Assembly: GCF_004299785.2 (NCBI RefSeq) | Contig: NZ_CP036246.2 | Span: forward strand, 682,001-746,000 | Origin: Arcobacter porcinus | GTDB lineage: Bacteria; Campylobacterota; Campylobacteria; Campylobacterales; Arcobacteraceae | Length of the DNA stretch: 64,000 nucleotides | Reading direction: 5' to 3' | Shown here: positions 9,529 through 19,079 of the stretch, piece by piece | Numbering within the stretch: position 1 is the stretch's first letter | Layout of the letters: each line of letters begins with the position of its first letter | Notes under the pieces: generated by a model | The model's database searches: none | What the model was told of the DNA's origin: nothing | What the model saw: only the letters and a program-made list of their open reading frames with translations | Made by a program: the position numbers and the translations under genes

Positions 9529-11502
9529 TTGGCAAAATTTGAAGTTGTAAGTGATTATTCTCCAAATGGAGATCAACCAAAAGCAATAGAAGCTTTAAGT
9601 TCTAGTATAGAAGCAGGAAATAAATATAATACGCTTTTAGGAGTAACTGGAAGTGGTAAAACATATACTATTGCAAAAGTTATAGAAAAAGTTCAAAAAC
9701 CAACTTTAATAATGACTCATAACAAAACTTTAGCAGCACAGCTTTATAGTGAGTTTAAACAGTTTTTCCCAAATAATCATGTTGAGTATTTCATCTCTTA
9801 TTATGATTATTATCAACCAGAAGCTTATATTCCAAGATCTGATTTGTTTATTGAAAAAGATAGTTCAATAAATGAAGAGTTAGAGAGATTAAGACTTAGT
9901 ACAACAGCTTCACTATTATCTTTTGATGATGTTATTGTAATAGCTTCAGTATCTGCAAACTATGGATTAGGAAATCCAAGTGAATATAAAGCTATGGTTC
10001 AAAGAATTGAAGTAGGTTTTGAATATAGCCAAAGAGAGTTTTTATTAAAATTAATAGAGATGGGTTATAAAAGAAATGATAGCTTTTTTGATAGATCTGA
10101 TTTTAGAGTAAATGGAGATGTAATAGATATATTTCCAGCTTATTATGAAGATGAGTTTATAAGAGTTGAATTTTTTGGTGATGAAGTTGAAAGTATTACT
10201 AAGCATGAATATTTAACAAATGAAAAAATGCAAGATTTAAAAGAGGTAATAATATATTCAGTTAATCCCTTTGTTGTAACAAAAGATAACTTAAGTAGAG
10301 CAGTTAAACAAATTGAAGATGAATTAGAAGATAGATTAAACTACTATAAGCAAGAAGATAAACTAGTAGAGTATCAAAGACTTAAACAAAGAGTTGAATT
10401 TGATTTAGAGATGATTGAAGCTACTGGAATGTGTAAAGGTATAGAAAATTATGCAAGACATTTAACAGGATTAAAACCTGAAGAGACTCCATATTCATTG
10501 CTTGACTATTTTTCTCAAATGGATAAAGACTTTTTGCTTGTAGTTGATGAATCTCATGTGTCTTTAAGTCAGTTTAGAGGAATGCATGCAGCTGATAGAA
10601 GTAGAAAAGAGGTTTTAGTAGAGTATGGATTTAGACTTCCAAGTGCATTGGATAATAGACCATTAAAGTTTGATGAGTTTATTAATAAAGCTCCGAACTA
10701 TGTTTTTGTAAGTGCAACACCAAATGAGCTTGAAATAGAGTTAAGTGCAACAGTTGCTGAGCAAATAATTAGACCAACAGGATTACTTGACCCAATAATT
10801 GATATTGTTGATAGTGAATTTCAAGTAGAAAAACTTCATGATGAGATAAAAAAAGTAGTTGCAAAAAATGAAAGAGTTTTAGTAACAGTTCTTACAAAAA
10901 AGATGGCAGAAGAGTTAGCAAAATATTATGCTGATTTAGGAATAAAAGTAAAATATATGCATAGTGAAATAGATGCAATAGAGAGAAATCAAATAATAAG
11001 AGAGTTAAGACTGGGAACATTTGATGTATTAATTGGTATAAATCTTTTAAGGGAAGGACTTGATATTCCAGAGACTTCACTTGTTGCAATTTTAGATGCA
11101 GATAAAGAGGGTTTCTTAAGAAGTAAAACATCTCTTATTCAAACAATAGGAAGAGCTGCTAGAAATGAGAATGGAAGAGTAATCCTTTTTGCAAAGAAAA
11201 TTACAGCTTCTATGCAATTTGCAATAGATGAGACAAATAGAAGAAGAAAAATTCAAGAAGAGCACAATATAAAGTTTAATATAACTCCAAAATCTACAAC
11301 AAGAAAACTAGATGAAAATCTTAGACTTGAAGAGTATGATACAGTGGCTTTGAAAAAACAAAGACTTGAAAAAATGCCTGCAAGTGAAAGAAAGAAAATT
11401 TTAATAGAGTTAAATAAACAGATGAAAAAAGCAGCAAGTGATTTAAATTTTGAAGAAGCAATAAGATTAAGAGATGAAATTGCAAAATATAAAGATATGT
11501 AA
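9529..11502 (+). CDS. uvrB: Excinuclease ABC subunit B
   Basis: 657 residues, the standard UvrB length. Walker A is GVTGSGKT near residue 40, followed by the beta-hairpin region [12 protein letters not shown], helicase motif II DESHVS, and motif [11 protein letters not shown]. The C-terminal UVR motif ([19 protein letters not shown]) binds UvrC. It verifies DNA damage in nucleotide excision repair. The start is TTG at 9529, three bases after the phosphoesterase stop, so greA, the phosphoesterase and uvrB form one unit. Confidence 0.97.
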   Translation: MAKFEVVSDYSPNGDQPKAIEALSSSIEAGNKYNTLLGVTGSGKTYTIAKVIEKVQKPTLIMTHNKTLAAQLYSEFKQFFPNNHVEYFISYYDYYQPEAYIPRSDLFIEKDSSINEELERLRLSTTASLLSFDDVIVIASVSANYGLGNPSEYKAMVQRIEVGFEYSQREFLLKLIEMGYKRNDSFFDRSDFRVNGDVIDIFPAYYEDEFIRVEFFGDEVESITKHEYLTNEKMQDLKEVIIYSVNPFVVTKDNLSRAVKQIEDELEDRLNYYKQEDKLVEYQRLKQRVEFDLEMIEATGMCKGIENYARHLTGLKPEETPYSLLDYFSQMDKDFLLVVDESHVSLSQFRGMHAADRSRKEVLVEYGFRLPSALDNRPLKFDEFINKAPNYVFVSATPNELEIELSATVAEQIIRPTGLLDPIIDIVDSEFQVEKLHDEIKKVVAKNERVLVTVLTKKMAEELAKYYADLGIKVKYMHSEIDAIERNQIIRELRLGTFDVLIGINLLREGLDIPETSLVAILDADKEGFLRSKTSLIQTIGRAARNENGRVILFAKKITASMQFAIDETNRRRKIQEEHNIKFNITPKSTTRKLDENLRLEEYDTVALKKQRLEKMPASERKKILIELNKQMKKAASDLNFEEAIRLRDEIAKYKDM

Positions 11503-11523
11503 AATAATAAAAAAGAGTGAATA

Positions 11524-12249
11524 TTGAGTAAAATATTAGAGATAAAAAAAGAGTTTAAAAAATCTTTAGAAGAGAATGATAAAAAAGATTTAGAAAATAT
11601 ATTTCAAAATTTAATAGATGAATATAATAAAATTGAAAAAGATAATCAAGAGTTGAAGTATATTCAAAAAGAGTTGATTTTAAGAGTTGGTTCTGTGGGG
11701 GAAAATAGAACAAAAGAGAGTGGAAATCATATAAAAAGAGTTGCAGAATATTCAAAACTTTTAGCAATATTATATGGTTTAAAAAAAGAAGAAGTTGAAC
11801 TTTTAGAACTAGTTTCTCCAATGCATGATATAGGAAAAGCAGGGGTTGCTGATAGTATTCTAAATAAACCTGGAAAATTAAATGATGAAGAGTTTGAAGT
11901 TATGAAAACTCATACAACAATAGCATATAAAATTTTAGATGGAGTAGATAAAAAAATTTTTAATGCAGCAAAAATAATTGCTTATCAACATCATGAAAGA
12001 TGGGAAGGTGGAGGTTATCCAAGAGGAATATCTGGAAGTGAGATAGATATTTTTGCAAGAATTACAACTGTAGCAGATGTCTTTGATGCTTTAGGAAGCG
12101 AGAGATGTTATAAATCTAAATGGGAAGATGAAAAGATATTTGAGTTTATGAAAGAAGAGAGTGGAAAACTATTTGAACCAAAACTCATAGAACTTCTTAT
12201 AGATAATAAAAATAGGTTTTTAGAAATAAGAAAGAGATTTGAAGATTAA
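11524..12249 (+). CDS. HD-GYP-type cyclic di-GMP phosphodiesterase
   Basis: 241 residues. An N-terminal helical segment (1-60) is followed by an HD-GYP domain with MHDIGKAG (the HD pair), QHHERWEGGGYP (the HH and GYP motifs) and ADVFDAL. Such proteins hydrolyse cyclic di-GMP. There is no receiver or membrane segment, so it is cytosolic. TTG start with a GAGTGA-type site, 21 bases after uvrB. It precedes a REC-GGDEF protein and a hybrid kinase, which suggests one signalling module. Confidence 0.88.
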   Translation: MSKILEIKKEFKKSLEENDKKDLENIFQNLIDEYNKIEKDNQELKYIQKELILRVGSVGENRTKESGNHIKRVAEYSKLLAILYGLKKEEVELLELVSPMHDIGKAGVADSILNKPGKLNDEEFEVMKTHTTIAYKILDGVDKKIFNAAKIIAYQHHERWEGGGYPRGISGSEIDIFARITTVADVFDALGSERCYKSKWEDEKIFEFMKEESGKLFEPKLIELLIDNKNRFLEIRKRFED

Positions 12250-12367
12250 TATAATTATAAAATAATAATTATATATAAAATAAAGCTTTTTCTTATAAAG
12301 ATAAGATAAACTTAATATAATATAAGTTAGTCTATATATTTAAAAAAGTCTTAATATTGGGGAGAAT

Positions 12368-13279
12368 ATGTTAGAAGATGAGAGGTCTACTATTTTAATA
12401 GTAGATGATAAAAATACAAATATATTGATATTAAATAATATATTACAAGATGATTATAAAATTGAAGAGGCAAAGAGTAAAGAAGAAGCATTAAAAAAGA
12501 TTAAAACAAAGGATGTTGATCTAGTTTTAATAGATGTTCAAATGCAAGAAGAGACTTCTTATGAATTGTGTAAAGAGATAAAAGAAGATCCAAAAACAAA
12601 AAAAATACCTATAATCTTTTTATCATCAAAAAATAGTGAAAGTGATGAAGAGTTTGGTTTAAATCTTGGAGCTATTGATTATATTCAAAAACCTTACAGT
12701 AAAGTTATATTAAAAGCAAGAGTAAGAAATCAAATTTTCTTAAAAGAGCAAACAGAACTTTTAGAGAAGTTATCAATGTATGATGCACTTACAAATATAA
12801 AAAATAGAAGATATTTTGATGAGGTTTTTAAACAAACATATAGTGTTATAAAAAGAGAGAATACAAATTTAGCTATTATGATGATAGATGTTGATTTTTT
12901 TAAACTATATAATGATAATTATGGTCATGGAAAAGGTGATGAAGCATTAAAAAAGGTTGCAAAAATCTTAGAAAAAAATTTAAATAGACCAAATGATTTA
13001 GTTGCAAGATATGGTGGAGAAGAGTTTGTTGTATTATTAAAAAATATTGATTTGGATGGTTTAAAATATATGTCAAACTTATTAGTAGAAGCTGTGGAAG
13101 AAGAGAAACTAGAACATGAATTTTCGAAAATCTCTACTTTTATTACTATTAGTTTAGGAGCTGTTTTATATGAAGCAAATCAGAAATTAGAGATTTTAGA
13201 AATTATGAAACTTGCTGATGAAGCTCTATATGAAGCAAAAAATAGAGGAAGAAATCAATGTGTTGTAAAAACTATTTAA
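12368..13279 (+). CDS. Response regulator with GGDEF output
   Basis: 303 residues. The receiver domain (about 1-125) has the acidic pair in VDDKN, the phospho-acceptor in LIDVQMQ and the lysine in QKPYS. The GGDEF domain (about 140-300) has RYGGEEF. The layout is that of a phosphorylation-controlled diguanylate cyclase (WspR/PleD type). It lies 12 bases before the hybrid kinase gene, its likely phosphodonor. The RxxD inhibitory site is not obvious. Confidence 0.9.
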   Translation: MLEDERSTILIVDDKNTNILILNNILQDDYKIEEAKSKEEALKKIKTKDVDLVLIDVQMQEETSYELCKEIKEDPKTKKIPIIFLSSKNSESDEEFGLNLGAIDYIQKPYSKVILKARVRNQIFLKEQTELLEKLSMYDALTNIKNRRYFDEVFKQTYSVIKRENTNLAIMMIDVDFFKLYNDNYGHGKGDEALKKVAKILEKNLNRPNDLVARYGGEEFVVLLKNIDLDGLKYMSNLLVEAVEEEKLEHEFSKISTFITISLGAVLYEANQKLEILEIMKLADEALYEAKNRGRNQCVVKTI

Positions 13280-13291
13280 AGGTAGAATATT

Positions 13292-15397
13292 ATGAATAAA
13301 ATTTTATCAAAAACAAGAAATCTTATATTTATACTTACAATATTATCATTTTTTGTTTTGGCATTTTTATTTTATGATATATATCAATCTCATAAAAAAT
13401 ATGATGATGGTTTAAAAGTTATAATATTATTATTGATACCTATATTGTATATATTTATATTATATATAATAAAAAAAATTTATGTCATAGCAAATTCTCA
13501 AGTAAAAGAGAGTGAAAAAATATTTAATTCTCAAAAAAATATTTTATTATTAACAAATGGTGAAGAGATAATTGATGCAAATAGAGCTTTTTTAGACTTT
13601 TTTTCATATAAGACTTTAGAAGAGTTTAAAAAAAACTATAAGTGTATTTGTGATCATTTTATAAGTGAAGATGGTTTTTTAAGTGCAAAAATGGGAACAG
13701 ATAGTTGGGCAAAATATGTATATTTAAATCCTAATAATAATTTAGCAAAAATTAAAAAAGAGAATAAAATACATATTTTTAAAGTATTTGTGCAAAAAAT
13801 AGAAGAAGATAAGGATATAGAAAATACAAGATTAGTAGTTACTTTAGAAGATATTTCAAATGAAGTGGCTACTAATAAAGAGTTAATAGAACAAAAAACT
13901 AGATTGCAAAATTCAAATAATTCAAAAGCACAATTTTTAGCAAATATTAGCCATGAATTAAGAACACCATTAAATTCAGTAATTGGATTTTCAAATTTGC
14001 TATTTGATACAAAACTACAAAAAGAGCAATATAATTTATTGAAAAATATTGATAACTCATCAAGAATATTGATTAATACTATTGATGATATATTAAATGT
14101 ATTAAAAATAGATCAAAAAAGTATAGAGCTTGAGAATAACCATTTTACTTTTGATGAATTAATAAAAAATATAGATGATATTATTTTAAAACTATCGATA
14201 AATAGTAAAAATATTTTTAAACTAAATAAAAATATAGATATTTTTTATAAAGTAAAAAGTGATAAAGCAAGAATTATTCAGTTATTAACTATTCTTTTAT
14301 CAAATGCTTATAAATTTACTCAAAATGGAAATATTGAATTAGAAATTAATTTATTAAATGAAAATGATAAAAATATTGAAGTACTGTTTTGTGTAAAAGA
14401 TACAGGAATTGGAATAAATAAAGAGCATATTGATAGTATTTTTAATGAGTTTTTTAAAGTAGATATTTTAAATCACAAAGATTACTCTGGTACAGGATTA
14501 GGATTAGCAATTGCACAAAATATTGCAAATGCATTTAATACAACTATTGATGTTAAAAGTGAAGAGAGGATAGGAAGTAGTTTTTGTTTCTCTTTAGTTC
14601 TTGAGACAATAAAAGAAGAAAAAAACAATAATTATAGCTATCCTATTTTCCAAGATATAAGTATTTTAGTAGTAGATGATCATAAAGCTAACTGTGAACT
14701 TTCAAAAAAGATATTAGAAAAATCAAATGTTGATGTCACAGTTGCTTATAGTGGAGAAGAAGCATTAGAAATATTTAAGAAAAACAAAGATAGATTTGAT
14801 TTAATATTTATGGATATTTTAATGCCAGGATTAAATGGATTTGATACAACATTAAAAATAAGAGAGATAGATTTAGATATTCCAATTATAGCTCTTACGG
14901 CGTCAACATCAACAATAGATAAAGAGTTAGCCAATGAAATAAAAATGAATGATTTTTTATCAAAACCAGTAGAACCTCAAAATCTATTTGAAATTATTTT
15001 TAAATATGTAGATAGAATAAAAGATATAGAAGTAGATTATAAAAGTGGAAAAACAAATCTTATAAATGATATTATAAATATTGAGATATTAAGAGCAAAG
15101 CTATCTAATAATGATATTGTAATAGATATTTTGAAAAGTTTTATAGAAGAGTTAAATAGCTATTTTATAAATATTATTGATGAACTTATTAAAAATAGTG
15201 AAGAGTCAAAAAATATGCTTTATAGTTTAAAAGGACTAAGTGGAAATATTGGTGCAAATGCTTTATATAATGCTTGTATTAGAATAGAAGATAAATATAA
15301 AAGAGATATAAATCCAGAATTTGAAGATATAAAAATATTAAAAGATGAAATAGAAAATATTAAAAATGAGTTAAAATATTTAGATGATTTAAATTAA
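13292..15397 (+). CDS. Hybrid sensor histidine kinase with receiver and degenerate Hpt
   Basis: 701 residues. Two membrane spans (about 11-30 and 41-61) have almost no periplasmic loop between them. A PAS-like segment follows (about 80-195), then HisKA with FLANISHELRTPLNS, the ATPase domain with DTGIGI and GTGLGLAIA, a receiver with the acceptor in FMDILMPGLNG, and a C-terminal Hpt-like domain. In the Hpt the expected H-S-L-K-G reads YSLKG, so the phospho-accepting histidine is a tyrosine. The signal may therefore leave through another Hpt or directly to the neighbouring REC-GGDEF. The last four bases overlap the convergent nth gene. Confidence 0.92.
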   Translation: MNKILSKTRNLIFILTILSFFVLAFLFYDIYQSHKKYDDGLKVIILLLIPILYIFILYIIKKIYVIANSQVKESEKIFNSQKNILLLTNGEEIIDANRAFLDFFSYKTLEEFKKNYKCICDHFISEDGFLSAKMGTDSWAKYVYLNPNNNLAKIKKENKIHIFKVFVQKIEEDKDIENTRLVVTLEDISNEVATNKELIEQKTRLQNSNNSKAQFLANISHELRTPLNSVIGFSNLLFDTKLQKEQYNLLKNIDNSSRILINTIDDILNVLKIDQKSIELENNHFTFDELIKNIDDIILKLSINSKNIFKLNKNIDIFYKVKSDKARIIQLLTILLSNAYKFTQNGNIELEINLLNENDKNIEVLFCVKDTGIGINKEHIDSIFNEFFKVDILNHKDYSGTGLGLAIAQNIANAFNTTIDVKSEERIGSSFCFSLVLETIKEEKNNNYSYPIFQDISILVVDDHKANCELSKKILEKSNVDVTVAYSGEEALEIFKKNKDRFDLIFMDILMPGLNGFDTTLKIREIDLDIPIIALTASTSTIDKELANEIKMNDFLSKPVEPQNLFEIIFKYVDRIKDIEVDYKSGKTNLINDIINIEILRAKLSNNDIVIDILKSFIEELNSYFINIIDELIKNSEESKNMLYSLKGLSGNIGANALYNACIRIEDKYKRDINPEFEDIKILKDEIENIKNELKYLDDLN

Positions 15398-16041
15398 GCA
15401 GGTTTAAAACTCTGTTTAGTTTTGCATATTTGTGGGAAATAACACTTGTGACAATCTGGTTTTACAGCTTTGCAAATATATCTTCCAAACAAAACCATGG
15501 CTTGATGAAAAATATGTAAATCATCACCTTTTAGTTTTTTCACAAGTTCAGCTTCTGTTTTTTCAACTGTTTTTTCATAGCTTAATCCAAGTCTATGAGA
15601 AACTCTAAAAACATGAGTATCAACAGCCATAAGATTTTCTTGTTTGTATTCAATCATAAAAACATTTGCTGTCTTATTACCAACACCAGCAAGTTTAATA
15701 AGCTCTTTTTGATCATGAGGAATCTGTCCATCATAATTTTCCATAACACTTTGAGCCATTTTTATAATGTTCTTTGCTTTATTATTAAAAAAAGAGCAAG
15801 AGTTTATTAAAGATTTGACATCATCAAGATTTGCAATACTTAATTCAAAAACATTTGGATATTTTTCAAAAAGTGCAGGAGTGATAATATTTACTCTTTT
15901 ATCTGTACATTGAGCTGATAAAATTATTGCAATTAAAAGCTCATAGTCATTATTATAATTAAGTTCAGTAACAGCATCTTTATAGTTTTCTAAAAATGCT
16001 TTTTTTATAATTTCTATATCACTTTTACTTGCTTTTTTCAT
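15394..16041 (-). CDS. nth: Endonuclease III
   Basis: 215 residues. The helix-hairpin-helix LAGVGNKTAN and the catalytic aspartate in VDTHVFRV are in place. A [4Fe-4S] motif C-x6-C-x2-C-x5-C (starting ICKAVKPDC) closes the protein. It is a base-excision glycosylase/AP lyase for oxidised pyrimidines. The stop overlaps the convergent kinase gene. The upstream small membrane gene overlaps its start by four bases (ATGA), so the two are translationally coupled. Confidence 0.96.
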   Translation of the reverse strand: MKKASKSDIEIIKKAFLENYKDAVTELNYNNDYELLIAIILSAQCTDKRVNIITPALFEKYPNVFELSIANLDDVKSLINSCSFFNNKAKNIIKMAQSVMENYDGQIPHDQKELIKLAGVGNKTANVFMIEYKQENLMAVDTHVFRVSHRLGLSYEKTVEKTEAELVKKLKGDDLHIFHQAMVLFGRYICKAVKPDCHKCYFPQICKTKQSFKPA

Positions 16042-16448
16042 TTGTTAAAACATACTTCTTTCAAATCATTAAAGTTTGAGAAAATATACTCTTTTTCAAT
16101 TTTATTTATTTTTACATTATCCATCAAACATAAAAGTTCTTTATCATTTTTTAGAACTGTATATGAAAATTTATAGATAAACTCATTTTTACTAGATACA
16201 ACTTTATTATTAAGTAACTCATAGTTTAGGCTTATTATTTTATTATCATACTCTTTATTATATTTTTCAATAAATAAATTTGGTAATTCTTTCTCATTTT
16301 TATAATCAAAATATAAAAAAACTGCACTAATTATAAAGATTGTTGATAAAAGAATAACAAATTCTTTTTTTTCAAATTTATCATTTATTTTATAAATAAT
16401 AACAGTTGCTATTATAAGGAATAATGAAATTCCTATTATTATTTGCAT
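16038..16448 (-). CDS. Small two-span membrane protein, unknown function
   Basis: 136 residues. Two hydrophobic helices (about 2-19 and 31-48) are followed by an 85-residue hydrophilic domain ending LKEVCFNK. I do not recognise a family. It overlaps nth by four bases and sits 27 bases after the HD-domain gene, so it is probably part of a 17.8-15.4 kb operon. Its coupling to nth is positional and does not imply a repair role. Confidence 0.6.
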   Translation of the reverse strand: MQIIIGISLFLIIATVIIYKINDKFEKKEFVILLSTIFIISAVFLYFDYKNEKELPNLFIEKYNKEYDNKIISLNYELLNNKVVSSKNEFIYKFSYTVLKNDKELLCLMDNVKINKIEKEYIFSNFNDLKEVCFNK

Positions 16449-16475
16449 ATTTAACCTTTTTAAAATATTTAAATA

Positions 16476-17705
16476 TTAATCAAAATCCAAAGTAGTTTGA
16501 ACTTGACCATTACTTCCAAAATCTTTATCAATTTCAAGTGCTAGTTTTTTAAAATCAATACCATTGATCTCTTTTAATCCCTTTAAAATCTCTTTTTTAC
16601 CACTTATTAACTCTTTTGATTTTATTCCATGAGATATTGATAAAGAAGCCTCTACAAATGCTGATAGTTTATCGCATTGTTTAAGTGCTAAACCATCTAT
16701 TGCTTCATATTTATCTAAATTATATTTGCTAATATCTTCTACTTCAGTAATTTGTTCATCAATTATTACTTTATTTGCAAATTCTTCTTTTTTACCATTA
16801 TAAAGACCTAAAATATAAGAAAATTCTTCTTTAATTGATTCAGGAATATTAGGTAATATATCATCTTCAATTTTTGCAACTTCATACTCTGCAATAATAT
16901 CTGAGAGCTCATCTACACTATATTTTACAGGACTTATTATATCCCTTGTTAAAGCTTCTGGTAAATCGTGAAATAAAGCAGTAAAGAAGTTGTTTTGTAA
17001 CCTTTTATCACAAGCTTTTACTTCCAAAGAGTAAAAATATGAGAAAAATGCAACAGTTAGCATATGACCTAAAACTGAAGTTTCAGGAATTCTTGGTGTT
17101 TGTGCCCAACGTTTCTGAAATCTTAATCTTCCGCTTAGATCAACTATTTTAGCTAGTTTTTTGTTTAGAGCAATTTTTCTTACTCCAATTAATTCATAAT
17201 AATCTTCAAGTTCAGCATCAACTAATTTTTTCACTTCATCGATATCATTTAAAAATTGGCTTGTTTGATAAACAATAGAGAACTCCCATCTAGTTGATAG
17301 ATAAGAAGCTGCTTTTAATATAAATCTCTCTTTTTTATACATTGATGAATCATTTAAATACTCTTCAAATTTTTGTAAAAAGTTTCCACCATCAATATCT
17401 TCTAAAGAACTTCTTAATTTTTCAACAACCCAAGAGTTTATCTCTTTTGATTTTTTTTGTAGAGCTTTTCTAAAAACATCAGGTCTAATATCTGTTACAA
17501 CAACTCTTCTTAAAAATTCAAAAATTCCAGCTTCAATAAGTTTTGTAAAATCAATATCATCTTCTAATTTTGCTATAAAATATGCAATTACAAATTTATG
17601 AGCTTGTTTATCAAGTTCTACAAGTTCCACCATTCTTGGATAATCATTCCATCTTTGAATAGAAGCACTTGAAAATATATAATCAATAATCTTTGGGTTT
17701 AACAC
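16476..17705 (-). CDS. HD-domain hydrolase (YfbR-like)
   Basis: 409 residues. The HD motif is in ALFHDLPEALTRDIISPVK (near 240), with an upstream histidine in ETSVLGHML and later D in ALKQCDKLSA. This matches the YfbR/HD_3 group of 5'-nucleotidase-like metal hydrolases, but the protein is about twice their length, with an extra helical N-terminal half. The start is GTG and overlaps the stop of the upstream small gene (TAGTG). The substrate is unknown. Confidence 0.7.
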   Translation of the reverse strand: MLNPKIIDYIFSSASIQRWNDYPRMVELVELDKQAHKFVIAYFIAKLEDDIDFTKLIEAGIFEFLRRVVVTDIRPDVFRKALQKKSKEINSWVVEKLRSSLEDIDGGNFLQKFEEYLNDSSMYKKERFILKAASYLSTRWEFSIVYQTSQFLNDIDEVKKLVDAELEDYYELIGVRKIALNKKLAKIVDLSGRLRFQKRWAQTPRIPETSVLGHMLTVAFFSYFYSLEVKACDKRLQNNFFTALFHDLPEALTRDIISPVKYSVDELSDIIAEYEVAKIEDDILPNIPESIKEEFSYILGLYNGKKEEFANKVIIDEQITEVEDISKYNLDKYEAIDGLALKQCDKLSAFVEASLSISHGIKSKELISGKKEILKGLKEINGIDFKKLALEIDKDFGSNGQVQTTLDFD

Positions 17706-17821
17706 TACTTTTCCTTATCCTCTTTATTATCATCTTTTTTCTCAAAAAGCATAAGCTTATGACCTAAAAGCATAGCTCCTACAATAATTGTCATCATTAA
17801 ATATACTTGCCAATCAGCCAT
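17705..17821 (-). CDS. 38-residue membrane microprotein
   Basis: The reading frame starts MADWQVYLMMTIIVG and has one hydrophobic helix followed by a charged tail (KKDDNKEDKEK). The ATG is preceded by a GGTGTAA-type weak site. Its stop overlaps the GTG start of the HD-domain gene, an arrangement typical of translational coupling, which argues that it is real. Function unknown. Confidence 0.6.
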   Translation of the reverse strand: MADWQVYLMMTIIVGAMLLGHKLMLFEKKDDNKEDKEK

Positions 17822-17842
17822 AATTACACCTTTACAATAAGA

Positions 17843-18289
17843 TTAAACTCTGCATGAAAAAAGATTATTTATCTTCTCAACTCTTCCTTGATGTCTTCCA
17901 CCTTCAAAAGATGAGTTAAGCCAAGTTTTAATAATCTCTTCAATCATTCCTTCTCCGCTTACTCTTTCACCTAAACAAATCACATTAGCATCATTATGCT
18001 CTCTTGCCATTTTGGCACTATAAATATTGTGACATAAAGCAGCTCTTATTCCATCGAATTTATTTGCAGCCATGCTCATTCCAATACCACTTCCACAAAC
18101 TAAAATTCCAAAATGGCTTTTCTCTTTTTGAACTTCTTCGCAAACTAATTTTGCAAAATCAGGATAATCTACTCTATCTTTACTATTTGGACCCATATCT
18201 ATAATTTCAATATTTTCTTTCTTTAAAATATCTTTTATAAACTCTTTTAGTTCTATTCCAGCATGGTCACTTGCTATAAAATATTTCAT
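17843..18289 (-). CDS. rpiB: Ribose-5-phosphate isomerase B
   Basis: 148 residues, full length. The N-terminal FIASDHAGIELK, active-site LVCGSGIGMSMAANK (with the catalytic cysteine) and ARLEHN-like AREHNDANVICLG are all present. It interconverts ribose-5-phosphate and ribulose-5-phosphate in the pentose phosphate pathway. It starts one base after the lepB stop, in the folD-lepB-rpiB unit. Confidence 0.96.
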   Translation of the reverse strand: MKYFIASDHAGIELKEFIKDILKKENIEIIDMGPNSKDRVDYPDFAKLVCEEVQKEKSHFGILVCGSGIGMSMAANKFDGIRAALCHNIYSAKMAREHNDANVICLGERVSGEGMIEEIIKTWLNSSFEGGRHQGRVEKINNLFSCRV

Positions 18290-18290
18290 T

Positions 18291-19079
18291 TTAATATATT
18301 CCTTCTAGATGAGTAGTTTCGGTTTTAGTATTAGCTTCTTTTTGTAAAGTATCAACAGTTTTAAATACTCTATCCCATCTTATTTTATAATTACTATCCC
18401 AAGAAAAATATACAAACCAAGGTTTTCCTACAATATATTTATAGTGAACACTTCCCCAAAATCTTGAATCATTTGAATGGTCTCTATTGTCTCCCATCAT
18501 AAATGTTTCATCTTCAGGAATTATAGTTTTTGGTTTATCAAAAAGTTCTTGGTACATATTTTGTCTTGTTACATTATCATCATAGTTTATACCTGGATAA
18601 TCTTTTTGATAAGGATTTTTTACATAAAGTTTATTATCTATCTCAACAATTTCATGCTCTTTGTAGTTTTTTATTACAAAAGCATTTCCCTCTTTAGGGT
18701 GTAAAAATAGATTTTTGTCTTGTAAAAATATTGTATCACCAGCTGTTGCAACGGCTCTTTTTACATAGTGAATATCAGGATTATGTGGATATCTAAATAC
18801 TACAATATCACCTCTTTTTGGTCTTTCGCCTTCAATTAAATGACCATTTTTATTAAAATCTGGTAAAACTTTTACCTCTAACCAAGGAATTGTAGGAGTT
18901 GGAATTCCATAAGAGAACTTCTTAACAAAAAGAAAATCACCTATTAAAAGAGTATTTTTCATACTTCCACTTGGAATAATAAAAGCTTGAGCACCAAAGA
19001 ATATGATTCCTAAAACTATAATTATAGTTCCAGTCCAAGTTGTTGCCCAGTTATAAATTTTTTCTAAAAATTTAAACAT
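18291..19079 (-). CDS. lepB: Signal peptidase I
   Basis: 262 residues. One N-terminal membrane span (about 13-33) precedes the catalytic serine in PSGSMKNTLLIGD. The catalytic lysine is in HYVKRAVATAGDTI, and box E is MMGDNRDHSNDSRFWG. It cleaves signal peptides from exported proteins at the outer face of the inner membrane. It begins directly after the folD stop with no gap and is followed by rpiB. Confidence 0.96.
   Translation of the reverse strand: MFKFLEKIYNWATTWTGTIIIVLGIIFFGAQAFIIPSGSMKNTLLIGDFLFVKKFSYGIPTPTIPWLEVKVLPDFNKNGHLIEGERPKRGDIVVFRYPHNPDIHYVKRAVATAGDTIFLQDKNLFLHPKEGNAFVIKNYKEHEIVEIDNKLYVKNPYQKDYPGINYDDNVTRQNMYQELFDKPKTIIPEDETFMMGDNRDHSNDSRFWGSVHYKYIVGKPWFVYFSWDSNYKIRWDRVFKTVDTLQKEANTKTETTHLEGIY

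Noticed and set aside
12250-12367. AT-rich gap before the REC-GGDEF gene as an RNA element
   Set aside because: Only low-complexity A/T with no convincing stem; it is probably just a promoter region.
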